Position numbers and translations under genes: made by a program. A stretch of 64,000 nt of DNA from CAIMWS01 sp964409245 (lineage in GTDB: Bacteria > Verrucomicrobiota > Verrucomicrobiia > Limisphaerales > UBA1319). Position 1 is the first letter of the stretch. Each line of letters begins with the position of its first letter. This document shows, piece by piece, positions 26,725 through 36,871 of this stretch. The stretch lies in contig CAYPCQ010000021.1 of NCBI GenBank assembly GCA_964409245.1, positions 1 through 64,000 of the forward strand, in the 5' to 3' direction. The notes under the pieces were generated by a model. It saw only the letters and a program-made list of their open reading frames with translations. It was not told where the DNA came from and ran no database searches.

Positions 26725-28997
26725 GGTTGAGTGATAAATCCGGCGTCCACCAGGTCGATATTATCGCCGTGAATCCCATCGGCGTTGTCCTCGAGCACGA
26801 TTCGCAGGCGGGACGCCTCCGTTGCGCCAGCGAGCGGGACATTGATGTTCCACAGGCCGTCCTGGCCGGTGAGCACGGGTGTCTGGCTTAACAGCCGGCC
26901 GCCGAGAAACACCGTCACCACGGCACTGCCCTGGCCTTTAGCGGCATCGTCGATGCCCACCCGGCAGACGAACCGCCGGAAAGGCGGCTGGACGGCGAAG
27001 ACGGCCTCGCCCGGGGCGTGCAGGCCCACGCCGCGCGCGAAGGTCACGCCGCCCACCTTCAGCGGCTGGCCGTGGCAGTTGAGATTGCGCCAGTCCGTGA
27101 CCCCCGGTGCCTGCCAGGCCGTCTTGAACGAGACTGGATTCAGCGTGTCGAGATGGACGTCCGGCCGGGGCGGAACCGGCGGGCTGGTCTGGAGCCGGGC
27201 TGAAACGGTTTGCCCCACCCGCTGGCCGGCGCGCACGCACCCCGCCTTGAGCACAACCGTCCCCTCAGGCAGCGGCACCGGGCCCGCATAAGGCGTCGAA
27301 CCGGGCGCAGGCTCGCTGCCATCGAGCGTATAGACAACCTGGCCGCATTTCCCGAGGGATTCGAGCTTGACCGGCGCGTGCAGGCCGCTCCGGCTGATCA
27401 CCACCTTGGGTTCCATGGGGATCCGGATCGCCCAGGCATGCTGGCACGGCCGCGCTGGCTCGTCCTGCATCGCCGCCGGGATGCCGATGGCGAGCGTCTG
27501 CCCGTCCTGCCGCCAGGCCAGCGGTTCGGCGGCGCCCAGCATGAAAATCCGGGCGCCTTTTTCCGCCCGGACCCCTTTGAGCGCCAGGCTGGTCCCCGGC
27601 CATTCTTTGCAGATGGCGTAGGCAAATTGGCCATCCTTGCTGCGGGTGTAACGAACACTGCCCTCCTGATGCGGAGGCAGAACGCGCGTGGCGTAAATGG
27701 CTTCGCCGTTGACCTTCAGCCACGCGCCCAGGGCCTGCAAGCGTTGCACCACGCTGGCGGGATACCGGCCTGCCGCATCCGGCCCGCCGATGATGGCGAG
27801 GTTTCCGTTGCGGCTCACAATGTCGATGAAAAGGTGGACCAACCGGGCGGGCGGGCCGAGCGATGGATCATTATCTTCATAATTGAAGGCGAACGACTGG
27901 CTGATGCCCTGGCATTCTTCCCAGGGATGGGTGAAGGATTGCGTGGTGTTATACTCGCTGCAGAACACATCACCGTGCCGGTCCCGCGTGCCGAGGCCAT
28001 AGCGGTCGTTGACGAACACTTCCTTGCGCCCCTGGGCGCGATTGTAGAAGTAGGCCGCCAGCTCGCGGCTGCGGAGGGTTTCCGCCGGTGTGGCCCATTC
28101 CCCATCCATCCAAAGCCCGTCGGGGTCAAACCGCTCAATCATCTCCTTGACCAAAGGCGCCAGGTAATGGTCGTAGTAGTTCCTGACCGGGATGTTGCCC
28201 GAGACCCGCCGCTGGTTTTCAGGGGTCAGCGGATGCGTGCCCGCGTAACTGCCCCAATTCCAGAGGCGGCAGCACGCCCGGCCGTCCTCGCCCAGCATGG
28301 CGGTTGCCCATTCCTCATAGCAGAAATACAAGGCCACCTTCAGATCCCGTTTTCTCGCCGCCGCCAGCAGGGGGGTGAGCAAATCCTGCTTCGGCCCCAG
28401 CTGGACAAAGTTGCGTTTCGTCCACTGCGAATCCCACCAGGCGACACCGTCGTGGTGCTTGGACATGGTGATGAGATAGCGGGCCCCGGCTTCCTGGTAG
28501 AGGCTGGCCAGCGCCTCCGGATCGTAAGCCCCGGCTTTGAACAGGGGCAGGAAGTCGTCCCACTGGAAATCAGCGCCCCAGTGTTGGGCATGGTGCGCCC
28601 GCACCTCCGGATCGGTATACATGGCGCAGCCGTAGGCATCCGGATACATCGCTCCGCCGCGTTTTTTGTCCCAGGCGGGCACCGCGTGCATTCCCCAGTT
28701 CAGCATCACCCCCAGCTTGGCATCCCGGAACCATTCCGGAGCCTGGTGCTGATCAAGCGACTCCCAGGTGGGCTTCCACGGTCCCCGCTCGTTGGCTTGC
28801 TGGATCTCCTTGAGTTCCGCCTCCGCCCGCTGCATCTGGGCGGCCGAATATTCCGCCGCCAATTGCTCCGTGCTGAGCGGAAATCGGAAAGGCTGGAAAT
28901 CCGCCGGCCGCCCGGGCGGCGGGCTTGGCTGCGCGGGCAGGCTGGCCAGCGCCCCCAGCAGCAAGACGGCGCCAAGGAAAGATTGGCTTGGCTTCAT
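26721..28997 (-). CDS. GH29 alpha-L-fucosidase with C-terminal NPCBM-type module
   Basis: A 758-residue exported enzyme. After a signal peptide (1-22) and a helical linker, the GH29 barrel runs from about 75 to 470, with MLNWGMHAVPAW, ITMSKHHDGVAWWDS and the nucleophile Asp298 in PDGLWMDGEW. A chitobiase-type FN3-like module (about 555-615, YTLDGSEPAPGSTPYAG) and an NPCBM-like carbohydrate-binding domain (about 625-755, ending near the DNIDLVDAGF motif) follow. GH29 enzymes release alpha-L-fucose with retention of configuration. It is translationally coupled to GH127 (ATGA). This is the second GH29 gene of the cluster; it differs strongly from the double-domain one and lacks the SKGGNYLLNVGPT motif seen there, pointing to a different subfamily and linkage. 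Confidence 0.9.
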   Translation of the reverse strand: MKPSQSFLGAVLLLGALASLPAQPSPPPGRPADFQPFRFPLSTEQLAAEYSAAQMQRAEAELKEIQQANERGPWKPTWESLDQHQAPEWFRDAKLGVMLNWGMHAVPAWDKKRGGAMYPDAYGCAMYTDPEVRAHHAQHWGADFQWDDFLPLFKAGAYDPEALASLYQEAGARYLITMSKHHDGVAWWDSQWTKRNFVQLGPKQDLLTPLLAAARKRDLKVALYFCYEEWATAMLGEDGRACCRLWNWGSYAGTHPLTPENQRRVSGNIPVRNYYDHYLAPLVKEMIERFDPDGLWMDGEWATPAETLRSRELAAYFYNRAQGRKEVFVNDRYGLGTRDRHGDVFCSEYNTTQSFTHPWEECQGISQSFAFNYEDNDPSLGPPARLVHLFIDIVSRNGNLAIIGGPDAAGRYPASVVQRLQALGAWLKVNGEAIYATRVLPPHQEGSVRYTRSKDGQFAYAICKEWPGTSLALKGVRAEKGARIFMLGAAEPLAWRQDGQTLAIGIPAAMQDEPARPCQHAWAIRIPMEPKVVISRSGLHAPVKLESLGKCGQVVYTLDGSEPAPGSTPYAGPVPLPEGTVVLKAGCVRAGQRVGQTVSARLQTSPPVPPRPDVHLDTLNPVSFKTAWQAPGVTDWRNLNCHGQPLKVGGVTFARGVGLHAPGEAVFAVQPPFRRFVCRVGIDDAAKGQGSAVVTVFLGGRLLSQTPVLTGQDGLWNINVPLAGATEASRLRIVLEDNADGIHGDNIDLVDAGFITQP

Positions 28998-29058
28998 GCG
29001 ATGAGTTCTTGGGGAAGAGGTTCGGGGATGGCTTTCATGCTCCTATTCCACAGCCTTT

Positions 29059-32000
29059 TCACTTGGCGGCGGCGGTGGCTGGTGGACGCGCCGCCGTGAG
29101 AAAGACCGACTTCACCGGTTCGAGGAGGAGACGCACGCGGGTGATTTCCTGGCCCTGCTCCGTTGCGTGCGAGCAGTCCGCTGGCAGCATCGCGCCCGTG
29201 TGCGGATCCCACCGCTGCAGCGTGTGCCGGCCGCGCAACCGGACCCAGGCATCCACGCGGTCATTGCTGGAATTCGCAAAGTAATAGAGGTGGGCATCAT
29301 CCTTGACCTTGTGGAGATAGGACAACATGCCGCCGCCCGAATTGGCCGCGGGAGGATTCTCCAGGGCCACATCGGCGATGGGGAGGGCGTCATCCAGGAT
29401 GGCCGCCAGCGTCCCGGCGGTGGGATTGGCGGCAAAATAAGCCTTGCCGCCGCGGGCGTTGCTCCGCGCCACGAACGGCTTCACGTTTTCATCCACATCC
29501 ACACACGGGACGTCCTTGATCACCCAATAGCGGCCATCCACCAGCTTGTGCGGGCGCAGCCGCTCTTGGGCGGGCCAGAACTGCCACAGGTAATGGTTGC
29601 GCCCGTCCTCGGAAGCACGGAAGACCAGGCCGGCGGGCGCGTCGTTGGTGCTTAAGTCCGCCTCGATCACGTAATCGGTCCAGCCGGCGCCGGCCCGGCT
29701 GCGCATGGCGTGGTTTTCCCCAACCGTCAGCCAGCCGTGGCTGATGCTGGCGTTCTGCGTGTTGGTCCATTGCCCCAGGCCGGCGGAAAAATCGTCCTGG
29801 AACAGGATGTTCCCCGCCAGCGAAGTGACCTTCAGCCGGGCGATGCCCGCCCGCTCATCGTTTGATTCCCGGAAGCCGATGGTTCCTTTCCGGAACGTCT
29901 CATCCACGGTCACATCCACCAGCACCCCCTTGACGTAAGTCTTGATCGTGGAGCCGGCAGCCTCCAGGCGGATGTGATAAGGTAGCTGGGTGGACATCGC
30001 CATGGCGCCCGCGGGCGCCGGGCCAAACATCTCCGCGATCGTGCGCTGGACCTCGGCGTCGTGGCCGAACTCGCTGGACTTGAAGGGCAGCTGGGTGGTG
30101 CCCACGACGCGGCCGCCCTGCTCCCAAAAGGCCCGGATCTTCCGCAGGTTGTTCCAGGAGATCACTTTGCCACCCGGGATGATGACCACGCGGTAGTCCT
30201 CCCAATTGCTGGCATTGCCCAACCGCAGAATGGGTCCATCCACCCGGCAACGCTGGTCGAGGATCTCCGGGTGGAGAAAGGTGAAATCCCGGCGCACCTG
30301 CCCGGTGAGCCGGCCGCTGAGCTTCAGGTAATCGGCCTCCGGCGGCGCATCCTTGCCCCAATTCGGCTGCTGAAGCCCCGGCACATCGAACTGATAAGCC
30401 GCCTGCAGGGCCACGACCGGGTAGAGCATCGCGAGGTCCGCCACATGCCGGCCGCCTTGCAGCATCAGGCTGCACCGGCCCACGAATTGGTTGTAGGCGG
30501 GCAGCTCGGCGCCGAAGCGCGGATTGCGATGGGAAAACTCGGGCGGGATGTGCATTTTTGAAGGTTCATACCACATGCCGTGCGGGATCATCAGGTTCGC
30601 CCCCCGGGCATACAGCTCCATGGCCGAGCGATAGAGCATGGCCTTATCCACGCTGCTATCCGGGTAGTTGCCGTAGATCTCCACCGCGGTGACCGGCCGG
30701 TCATAGGTGAACGCGGCGGAGGTGGGCAGCTTGAAGCCATCGCGGCCATGGCCGTAATAATGGATCGAGTCGAGCAGCGGGATGTCGCAGTGCTGGTAGA
30801 ACTTGATGTTGTCGCCGCTGACTTCCACCGGCTGGGGCTCGTAGTTCCCGGCGGGGTGGCCCGAAACCTGGATGCCATGGGCGGCGCACCATTCGTGCAG
30901 TGTGCGCACGAAGCCTTCGCTCATCAGCTCGGCACGCATCCCGAATAACGCAACCCGGGCCGCTTCCGTGTCCGGTCCGATATCGTACCACAACGCCGGA
31001 TAGAGCAGCGCTGGATCTGCGCCGTGCTTCTGCTTGAATTTGGTGTTGAAGGCCGTCGTCCAGGTGCGGCCGCCCGAGGTATAGACCATCGCCGCGTCAT
31101 CGAAGAACGATTGGACAATGGTGGTTCCAAAATGCCGGCCAAAGCGCCGGGCAAATTGGTCATAGGTGAGCGCCATCCAGCGCTTCACCGCCTCGGGATC
31201 CAGGTAGTCCACAAATCCGCTCTCCGGCACGCAAACAAAAAACATGATCTTCCAAGCGCCGGGCGGCGCCGGCCAGGCCAGGAGGCCGTCCTTGATGAAG
31301 CCAGCCAGGTCCACACGCTGCCGGGTCGTCGTTTCCATGGCGATGGCAGCCATCAAAGTGCCTTGGGGAACCTGGCTTTCCACCAGGCAGGATCCAGCGG
31401 CTTTGCTCTCCACTTTCCGCAGGTTCTTGAGTGTGCTGCCGGGATGCTGCCGGGCCAGGCGCCCGCCAGCAGTTCCGGTGGGGAAATTGATGTCGTCATA
31501 GAAGATGACTTTAAGCCCAAGCTTCTCCGCCAGCTCCAGCAGGAGGCCGTAGCGGCCAAAATATTCCTCGGTCAGGTATTCCGGCCGGGCGGCGCCCAGT
31601 GTCAAGGGTGCGAAGCCGCCGAAACCAGCCTGATCGCGCATGGCCTGGATCTGCTCGCGGAGCACGTTGCTGTCGAGCGGGGCATTGAGCCAATAAAGCG
31701 GCCATGCGTGGTAGCGCAGCGGCGGATCCTTGAAGTCACCAGCGATATTTTCCGCAGCCCCGGAATCCTTCAGCGAGGCCGCGCGGGGTGCGCTTGATTT
31801 CGCAGCCACCTGGTCGGGCCATTCGATGGTTTTGCCGGTGGCCAAATCGGTGGGCATGAGCGCGTTTTCCGCGCGCAGGCGTTCGCCCAAAAGCCCGGCA
31901 AGTTCCCGGGCTTTCGCCCCGTTTTCCTTCGCCAGGTCCCGTTTCTCGCTGATGTCTTCGTCCACATTGAACAATTCCAAAAGCCGGCTGGCATGATGAT

Positions 32001-33321
32001 AGATCAGTTTCCAGGGGCCTTGGCGAACCGCGCTGAAAGGCCCCTGGCCACCGTAGTTGTGCGGGAAATGCCAGACGAAGGCCCGCGCCGCCGGAGTTCC
32101 GCCCTCCCCCTTCAGGAGCGGGACGAAGCTGACCCCGTCCACGGGCTGGATGGTTTTGCCGCGCCAATCGACCCCTGCCAGCTCCAGGATCGTCGGGAAA
32201 AAATCCTCAATCACCAACGGCTCCCGGCAGACCGCGCCGGGTGTGGTTACCCCGGCCCATTTCACGATCATGGGTTCCCGGATGCCGCCTTCGTAGGGCG
32301 TCAGTTTATGGCCGCGCAGCGGCAAGTTCGGCGGGCACTGCGACGGCGAGCCGTTGTCCGACATGAAGAGTATGATGGTGTTTTCCGCCACGCCGAGACG
32401 GTCGAGCGCGCCCAGGAGGTCGCCCAGCGATTGATCCATGCCTTCGATCATCGAGGCCAGCGTGGCCTCGAACGGTTTCAGGCCGGCCGCCAGGTATTTC
32501 GGGTAGAAACGGTCATCCTTTTCCCACGGGGCGTGGACGGCGTAGTGGGCCAGGTACAGATAAAACGGCTGCCGGTCCGCCACCGATTTCTCGACGGCCT
32601 TGACCGCCTCCCGCGTGAGGGCTTCGGTGAGGTAGATGTCCTGCCCGTGATACGCTGCCAGGCCCGGCACATCCCAAATCAGGTCCGGCGGTTGGGTGCG
32701 CCAGCCGGCGCTGAAGTTTTTCAGGCCCCAATAACTGCCCGGCCCGCCCGCCGCGTGCCCCGCCACGTTCAGGTCGAAGCCGAGGTTCAGTGGATTCTCA
32801 CCCGGCGTGCCCTTGGCGCCAAAGTGGGCCTTGCCGACGTGTATGGTCCGGTAGCCGGACGCCCGCAGCAGCGCGGGCAGCGGGGTGACCTGCATGGTGC
32901 GATCGATGGCGGCGTTGGTGCAGATGCCATTCAGGTTCCAGGCGGGAGGCTTTATGGCCGGACTCGGATTATCCGGTGAAATGTCCTTGCGCAGCGTCCA
33001 ATTGGTCACCCGATGCCGGGCGGCGTTCATGCCGGTCAGCGCGCTGACACGGGTGGGCGAACACACCGCGGAGGCGTAAGCCTGGGTGAACTTCATGCCC
33101 TGGGCGGCGAGCCGCTCCATGTTGGGCGTCCGGTAACGGCGGTTCAAATCGGTCGCTTCCGTGTGGAACGGCACCGACGTTTCCTGCCATCCCATATCGT
33201 CCACGAGAAAAAAGACAATGTTGGGCCGGCCAGCAACCCTTGGCACGTCCGCCGCCAGCGTGGGGGATATGCGGAACGAGGCGGCCAGCAGTATGGCCAC
33301 CAGCAGTAAAGCGTGTTTCAT
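29059..33321 (-). CDS. Sulfatase-glycoside hydrolase fusion protein
   Basis: A 1420-residue exported two-enzyme fusion. Signal peptide 1-24. The S1-type sulfatase (about 22-490) has metal ligands Asp41-Asp42 (VDDMGW), the formylglycine site Cys87 in CSPTR followed by SALTG, and Asp322-Asn323 (MSDNGS). A short linker leads, near residue 525, to a glycosidase-like module (DPPLRYHAWPLYWLNAPLD onwards) resembling GH106/alpha-L-rhamnosidase-like TIM barrels. A concanavalin-like insert (about 1140-1250, GNILFQDDFSAGLGQW) lies near the C-terminus. ATG 33321 was preferred to a TTG 33 bases upstream. The reading frame is continuous, so this is a true fusion. It predicts desulfation and glycosidic cleavage of the same sulfated glycan by one polypeptide. 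A formylglycine-generating enzyme is not in the window. Confidence 0.85.
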   Translation of the reverse strand: MKHALLLVAILLAASFRISPTLAADVPRVAGRPNIVFFLVDDMGWQETSVPFHTEATDLNRRYRTPNMERLAAQGMKFTQAYASAVCSPTRVSALTGMNAARHRVTNWTLRKDISPDNPSPAIKPPAWNLNGICTNAAIDRTMQVTPLPALLRASGYRTIHVGKAHFGAKGTPGENPLNLGFDLNVAGHAAGGPGSYWGLKNFSAGWRTQPPDLIWDVPGLAAYHGQDIYLTEALTREAVKAVEKSVADRQPFYLYLAHYAVHAPWEKDDRFYPKYLAAGLKPFEATLASMIEGMDQSLGDLLGALDRLGVAENTIILFMSDNGSPSQCPPNLPLRGHKLTPYEGGIREPMIVKWAGVTTPGAVCREPLVIEDFFPTILELAGVDWRGKTIQPVDGVSFVPLLKGEGGTPAARAFVWHFPHNYGGQGPFSAVRQGPWKLIYHHASRLLELFNVDEDISEKRDLAKENGAKARELAGLLGERLRAENALMPTDLATGKTIEWPDQVAAKSSAPRAASLKDSGAAENIAGDFKDPPLRYHAWPLYWLNAPLDSNVLREQIQAMRDQAGFGGFAPLTLGAARPEYLTEEYFGRYGLLLELAEKLGLKVIFYDDINFPTGTAGGRLARQHPGSTLKNLRKVESKAAGSCLVESQVPQGTLMAAIAMETTTRQRVDLAGFIKDGLLAWPAPPGAWKIMFFVCVPESGFVDYLDPEAVKRWMALTYDQFARRFGRHFGTTIVQSFFDDAAMVYTSGGRTWTTAFNTKFKQKHGADPALLYPALWYDIGPDTEAARVALFGMRAELMSEGFVRTLHEWCAAHGIQVSGHPAGNYEPQPVEVSGDNIKFYQHCDIPLLDSIHYYGHGRDGFKLPTSAAFTYDRPVTAVEIYGNYPDSSVDKAMLYRSAMELYARGANLMIPHGMWYEPSKMHIPPEFSHRNPRFGAELPAYNQFVGRCSLMLQGGRHVADLAMLYPVVALQAAYQFDVPGLQQPNWGKDAPPEADYLKLSGRLTGQVRRDFTFLHPEILDQRCRVDGPILRLGNASNWEDYRVVIIPGGKVISWNNLRKIRAFWEQGGRVVGTTQLPFKSSEFGHDAEVQRTIAEMFGPAPAGAMAMSTQLPYHIRLEAAGSTIKTYVKGVLVDVTVDETFRKGTIGFRESNDERAGIARLKVTSLAGNILFQDDFSAGLGQWTNTQNASISHGWLTVGENHAMRSRAGAGWTDYVIEADLSTNDAPAGLVFRASEDGRNHYLWQFWPAQERLRPHKLVDGRYWVIKDVPCVDVDENVKPFVARSNARGGKAYFAANPTAGTLAAILDDALPIADVALENPPAANSGGGMLSYLHKVKDDAHLYYFANSSNDRVDAWVRLRGRHTLQRWDPHTGAMLPADCSHATEQGQEITRVRLLLEPVKSVFLTAARPPATAAAK

Positions 33322-33350
33322 AGTCGTCTGGTAGTTTCGATGGGCTCCAT

Positions 33351-36300
33351 TCAAGGATGATGCATTTTATTACCGGAACATGGCTCGGGGAAGACCTGGG
33401 AAGCCTCAGCCACCACCGCCAGGGTGCCATCCGTGGCCAGGCGGTTGGTCCACCTGAGCCCCGCGCCAAGCGGAGGCAGAGCCAGGCTGGCAAATGCGCC
33501 GGTGTAATCCGCCGCCTGGAATAGCTGGAAGCGGTCGCCCGCCGCGAGACCGTCAGGCCCCGGATTGGTCACCACGAGCGAACCACCGCAAGCCAGCTGG
33601 CCGCCCGCCACCAGCAGGTCATTCGTCGTGGTTCCAGCGCTCCTGGACAACTCCATCCAGACCGTCCCTTGCAGGACGGCCGTGCCTTCAATAGCCAGGC
33701 GGCCGAGGGAGCTGCCCGGGGACACCGCCCCCCGCACGACCACACTGCCTTTCACGATTCCGTTGCCGGCCAATGTCTGGTTGGTTCCCAATACCCATCC
33801 CCCAGCCAGAGCGGAAACATCCAGCACAGCCTGGTTGGAAACCACGATCAGCGGAGTGCGGGACACCGAGGCTCCGGCCCCAAACTGCAGCGTGCCGGCG
33901 CTGATGACCGTGTTGCCCCGGTAGGAATTCGTGCCCGCTAATAACAGCGTGCCGCCGCTGGTCTTGATGAGGCCCCCGCCGCCTCCGATCGGCCCGCTGA
34001 CGGCCAGGGCATCGGCCACATCAAATTGGGAATCCTGGTTCAGCGTGATGGCTCCGGCGAGGGTCGGGCTGCCCGTCAGCCCCTCCCAAATGCGCCCGCC
34101 ATTGAGCACGATTTTTTTATCGTGGACCACCCGGCGGTTCACAATCAAGCCGAGCGTGCCGCCGGCCGCAACGGTGATGGTGTTGGAGGCCCGCCCCAGG
34201 CAGCCGGCCACATCCGGCAAATAGCCGTTGGCGTAGAAAGCCCCGCTGAGGATATTGATATCCCCGAGATCGCTGGCTCCGTTGCCCATGCCAATATAAC
34301 CGGCGCCCGGATTCCCCAGGATGGTCAGGGTGAAACCGTCCCCTGCCGCCGGGCCGAACACGTTCAAACCGCTGGCAGCAGCGCGCAGCGTGGTGTCCCC
34401 CGCCAGGGTCAGGTTCCGGATCCCGCCTTGCCCGGCACTGGTGTTCACCAGCGCGCCCCGGCCTCCCACGCCGGCCCCTTCCGCCACCATATCCGTGTTC
34501 AGGCGGTGGCCGTTGACATCCACCGCCGCCCCGCTGGCCACAGTCACCGGCTGGGAGCCAAAGGCATTGGTGTGCCCGGCTTTGAGCACCCCCTCGAGGA
34601 CGGTGCTGCCGCCGCTATAAGCATTGGCGCCCGCCAGCGTCAAAGTTCCCGGCCCTGATTTTTCGACCAGGGCGCCGGAAGTCAAAACAGTACTGATGAC
34701 GGCGCTGTTGGTCCGCACCGTGATCGTCGAAACCCCGCCCGGCGGCAGTTCGAGGGAACCGCCAGCCAGCGTCCAATCATGCGTGCCCGGCGACCCAAAG
34801 ACGAGGTTTTGCATCTGGCCCGGGCTGGCGTCCGCGGTAACGGTGCGGGAGGCAGTGATGCGGTTGGTGAAATACGCGGTGGCGGCTGGCCCGGAAGCCA
34901 CTGCGCCGTTCAGCCAATTCGCCGGGGCCGGCCAGGCGCCGCTGGCATCCACCGACCAGGCGCCCCAGGTTGGCGGATGGGTGGGGGCTTCAAAAACACG
35001 GATCTGCACCCAGTCGCCGGCATAGCCAGTGGTCCCGTCAGCGGAGCTGAACGCATAGAGGCTCCGGGTGGTGGGCGCAATACCGGTGATGGCCACCTTT
35101 TGCGCCTGGTTCCAATTGCCTGGCGTGAAAATCAATTGTGCCCCACCAGACACAACCGCATTGGTGGCGCCGAGGCTCAAGGCGGTATGCACCACGACCT
35201 CGCCGCCGGGAGGTGCGCTCAACGCGATTTTATAAGTTCCGGCACCGCCGGCGCCAACCGTCAAAGACCCCGGGGAGGCACGGATCCGGCAGCCGCGATC
35301 CTGGCCATCGTAATAGGGCGTTCCCCGTCCCACATCCTGGGGGCAAAGGTCCGCATGGGGTGGCGCACCGGGGGCGAACACCCGCCGCACGGCGTCCAGA
35401 TAATCCCAGGCGTATTGGCGGGTCACTCCGAAGAAATGCCCCTCGCCCCATTCATCCCAATTATCCAGCAGGAGCAAGCGCGCCTCCAGGCCCGTGCCCG
35501 TGCGCTGGTCCAGCGTGGCTTTGGCCTGCTGGCAAAGCGTGGCATACTCGGTGGGATGGAGCCGCCATTTTTTAGTGCTGTCAGACGAGCCCCACGGTTC
35601 CGAATCCCAGCCCGAAGAAATCGTGACCAGATTCGGCACCACTCCCGCCGCCTGAGCGTCCCAGCAGGTTTGATGGGCGGCCAGCACTTCGGAGGCTCCC
35701 GGGGTTTGGCCGCTCAGGATATTCATGAAGGTTGGCAAATGATACGCAAAACTGTGGTCCATCCCGGCCTCCTTCATCCACTGGTTATTCGTGTGAGGGC
35801 CGGCGGCAGTGAAGCCGTTGTAACTCCCCAGCACATACAGCCCCGCGTAACCTTCCCGCTGGCAGGCGGCGCGCATTTCCGTGAGCGCCGCAGCCATCGC
35901 GGCATGGTTCAAAGGCGATTCGAAGAAAAAGAGCACCGGCTGGTTGTCGAGCACGAGATAATTCGTGCGCCGGAAATAATTTTCGAGCCAGTAGGGGAAC
36001 ACGTTCCCGACCAGATCCTCCTTGGAATTGGCGATTTTGCCCACGCTCATGATGGCGAATTTGGCCTGGCCCCCGTAGCGGCCATTGGCAAATCCCCCCT
36101 CCAGCCAGCGATGGTGCAGCGGCACCACCGGACGGCTCCCCACATTGGCGGGATCCCGATACCAGCAAGGCACGAAAAAGGAGATCCCATGGTCCATGGC
36201 CCATTTGATTTCCCAGTCCGTCGGCTCGGCATCCCCTTCGTCGTAATACCCCAGCGCGGGCTTGCGGTCCGGATACCCCCGGATGGAATTATAACCCGCA

Positions 36301-36776
36301 TCGCGCCAGAACGGGCAGATGATCGCCCCCACCTGGTAACGGCCGGTATCCACAGGCGCTGGCGGTGGCACATAATCGAGGTTCGTCCTGGTTGCCGCCT
36401 CCTGCCACCACACCGGGAAACTCCCCCGCAGCCGCGTGGCGCCGCCTTGCGCCACCACCACCGCGGCCGTGGCCTTGATGGCCACCGGCGATTGCACATC
36501 CCAGGTGAACTGTTTCACCTCGCCCACCTTCCACGCTTCGACCTGCCAGACCCGCCCCGTGCTGGCGCCGATGCCGGCCACACCCGCCGGCAATTCCAAC
36601 CTCACCGCGAGATTGCTGGCGGCTGAAGCATTGGTGTTCTGGATGACGGCCACCACCTGGCCGGGCCGGTTGGCGCGCGCGATCACGGGCTCCAGGTATC
36701 CCTGCTGCAGCTTGAAACCCAAAGCACCCTGCAGGGCGAGGAGCCATAAGGCCGTTATCCATCCGCTCTTGATCAT
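33351..36776 (-). CDS. GH99-like (WbsX-type) protein with autotransporter-associated beta-strand repeats
   Basis: A 1141-residue exported protein. Signal peptide (WITALWLLALQGALG). About residues 130-480 form a GH99/WbsX-like barrel: VGAIICPFWRDAGYNS, GYYDEGD, DHGISFFVPCWYRD and LLLDNWDEWGEGHFFG. A Calx-beta-like domain follows (SLTVGAGGAGTYKIALS...FTPGNWNQAQKV). From about 640 to the end are autotransporter-associated beta-strand repeats (KSGPGTLTLAGANAYSGG; KTSGGTLLLAGTNSYRGN). There is no outer-membrane autotransporter barrel at the C-terminus; the protein simply ends in SGNKMHHP. GH99 enzymes are endo-alpha-mannosidases, but substrate here is unknown. Member of the cluster, 29 bases before the fusion gene. 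Confidence 0.82.
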   Translation of the reverse strand: MIKSGWITALWLLALQGALGFKLQQGYLEPVIARANRPGQVVAVIQNTNASAASNLAVRLELPAGVAGIGASTGRVWQVEAWKVGEVKQFTWDVQSPVAIKATAAVVVAQGGATRLRGSFPVWWQEAATRTNLDYVPPPAPVDTGRYQVGAIICPFWRDAGYNSIRGYPDRKPALGYYDEGDAEPTDWEIKWAMDHGISFFVPCWYRDPANVGSRPVVPLHHRWLEGGFANGRYGGQAKFAIMSVGKIANSKEDLVGNVFPYWLENYFRRTNYLVLDNQPVLFFFESPLNHAAMAAALTEMRAACQREGYAGLYVLGSYNGFTAAGPHTNNQWMKEAGMDHSFAYHLPTFMNILSGQTPGASEVLAAHQTCWDAQAAGVVPNLVTISSGWDSEPWGSSDSTKKWRLHPTEYATLCQQAKATLDQRTGTGLEARLLLLDNWDEWGEGHFFGVTRQYAWDYLDAVRRVFAPGAPPHADLCPQDVGRGTPYYDGQDRGCRIRASPGSLTVGAGGAGTYKIALSAPPGGEVVVHTALSLGATNAVVSGGAQLIFTPGNWNQAQKVAITGIAPTTRSLYAFSSADGTTGYAGDWVQIRVFEAPTHPPTWGAWSVDASGAWPAPANWLNGAVASGPAATAYFTNRITASRTVTADASPGQMQNLVFGSPGTHDWTLAGGSLELPPGGVSTITVRTNSAVISTVLTSGALVEKSGPGTLTLAGANAYSGGSTVLEGVLKAGHTNAFGSQPVTVASGAAVDVNGHRLNTDMVAEGAGVGGRGALVNTSAGQGGIRNLTLAGDTTLRAAASGLNVFGPAAGDGFTLTILGNPGAGYIGMGNGASDLGDINILSGAFYANGYLPDVAGCLGRASNTITVAAGGTLGLIVNRRVVHDKKIVLNGGRIWEGLTGSPTLAGAITLNQDSQFDVADALAVSGPIGGGGGLIKTSGGTLLLAGTNSYRGNTVISAGTLQFGAGASVSRTPLIVVSNQAVLDVSALAGGWVLGTNQTLAGNGIVKGSVVVRGAVSPGSSLGRLAIEGTAVLQGTVWMELSRSAGTTTNDLLVAGGQLACGGSLVVTNPGPDGLAAGDRFQLFQAADYTGAFASLALPPLGAGLRWTNRLATDGTLAVVAEASQVFPEPCSGNKMHHP

Positions 36777-36871
36777 AGCATGACCATTCCTGGCCGGCAT
36801 TCCCGCCGGCCAGGAGGTTGGCATCATCCAGATGATTCCGTTTGGTGGCCGCCACCAACCGGCGATTTTGC

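Noticed and set aside
29059..33321. Sulfatase-glycosidase fusion as a sequencing artefact
   Set aside because: The frame is continuous with a plausible linker, both halves keep full-length motifs, and neither an internal start with ribosome site nor a signal peptide marks the second half. Raw reads would still be needed for proof.
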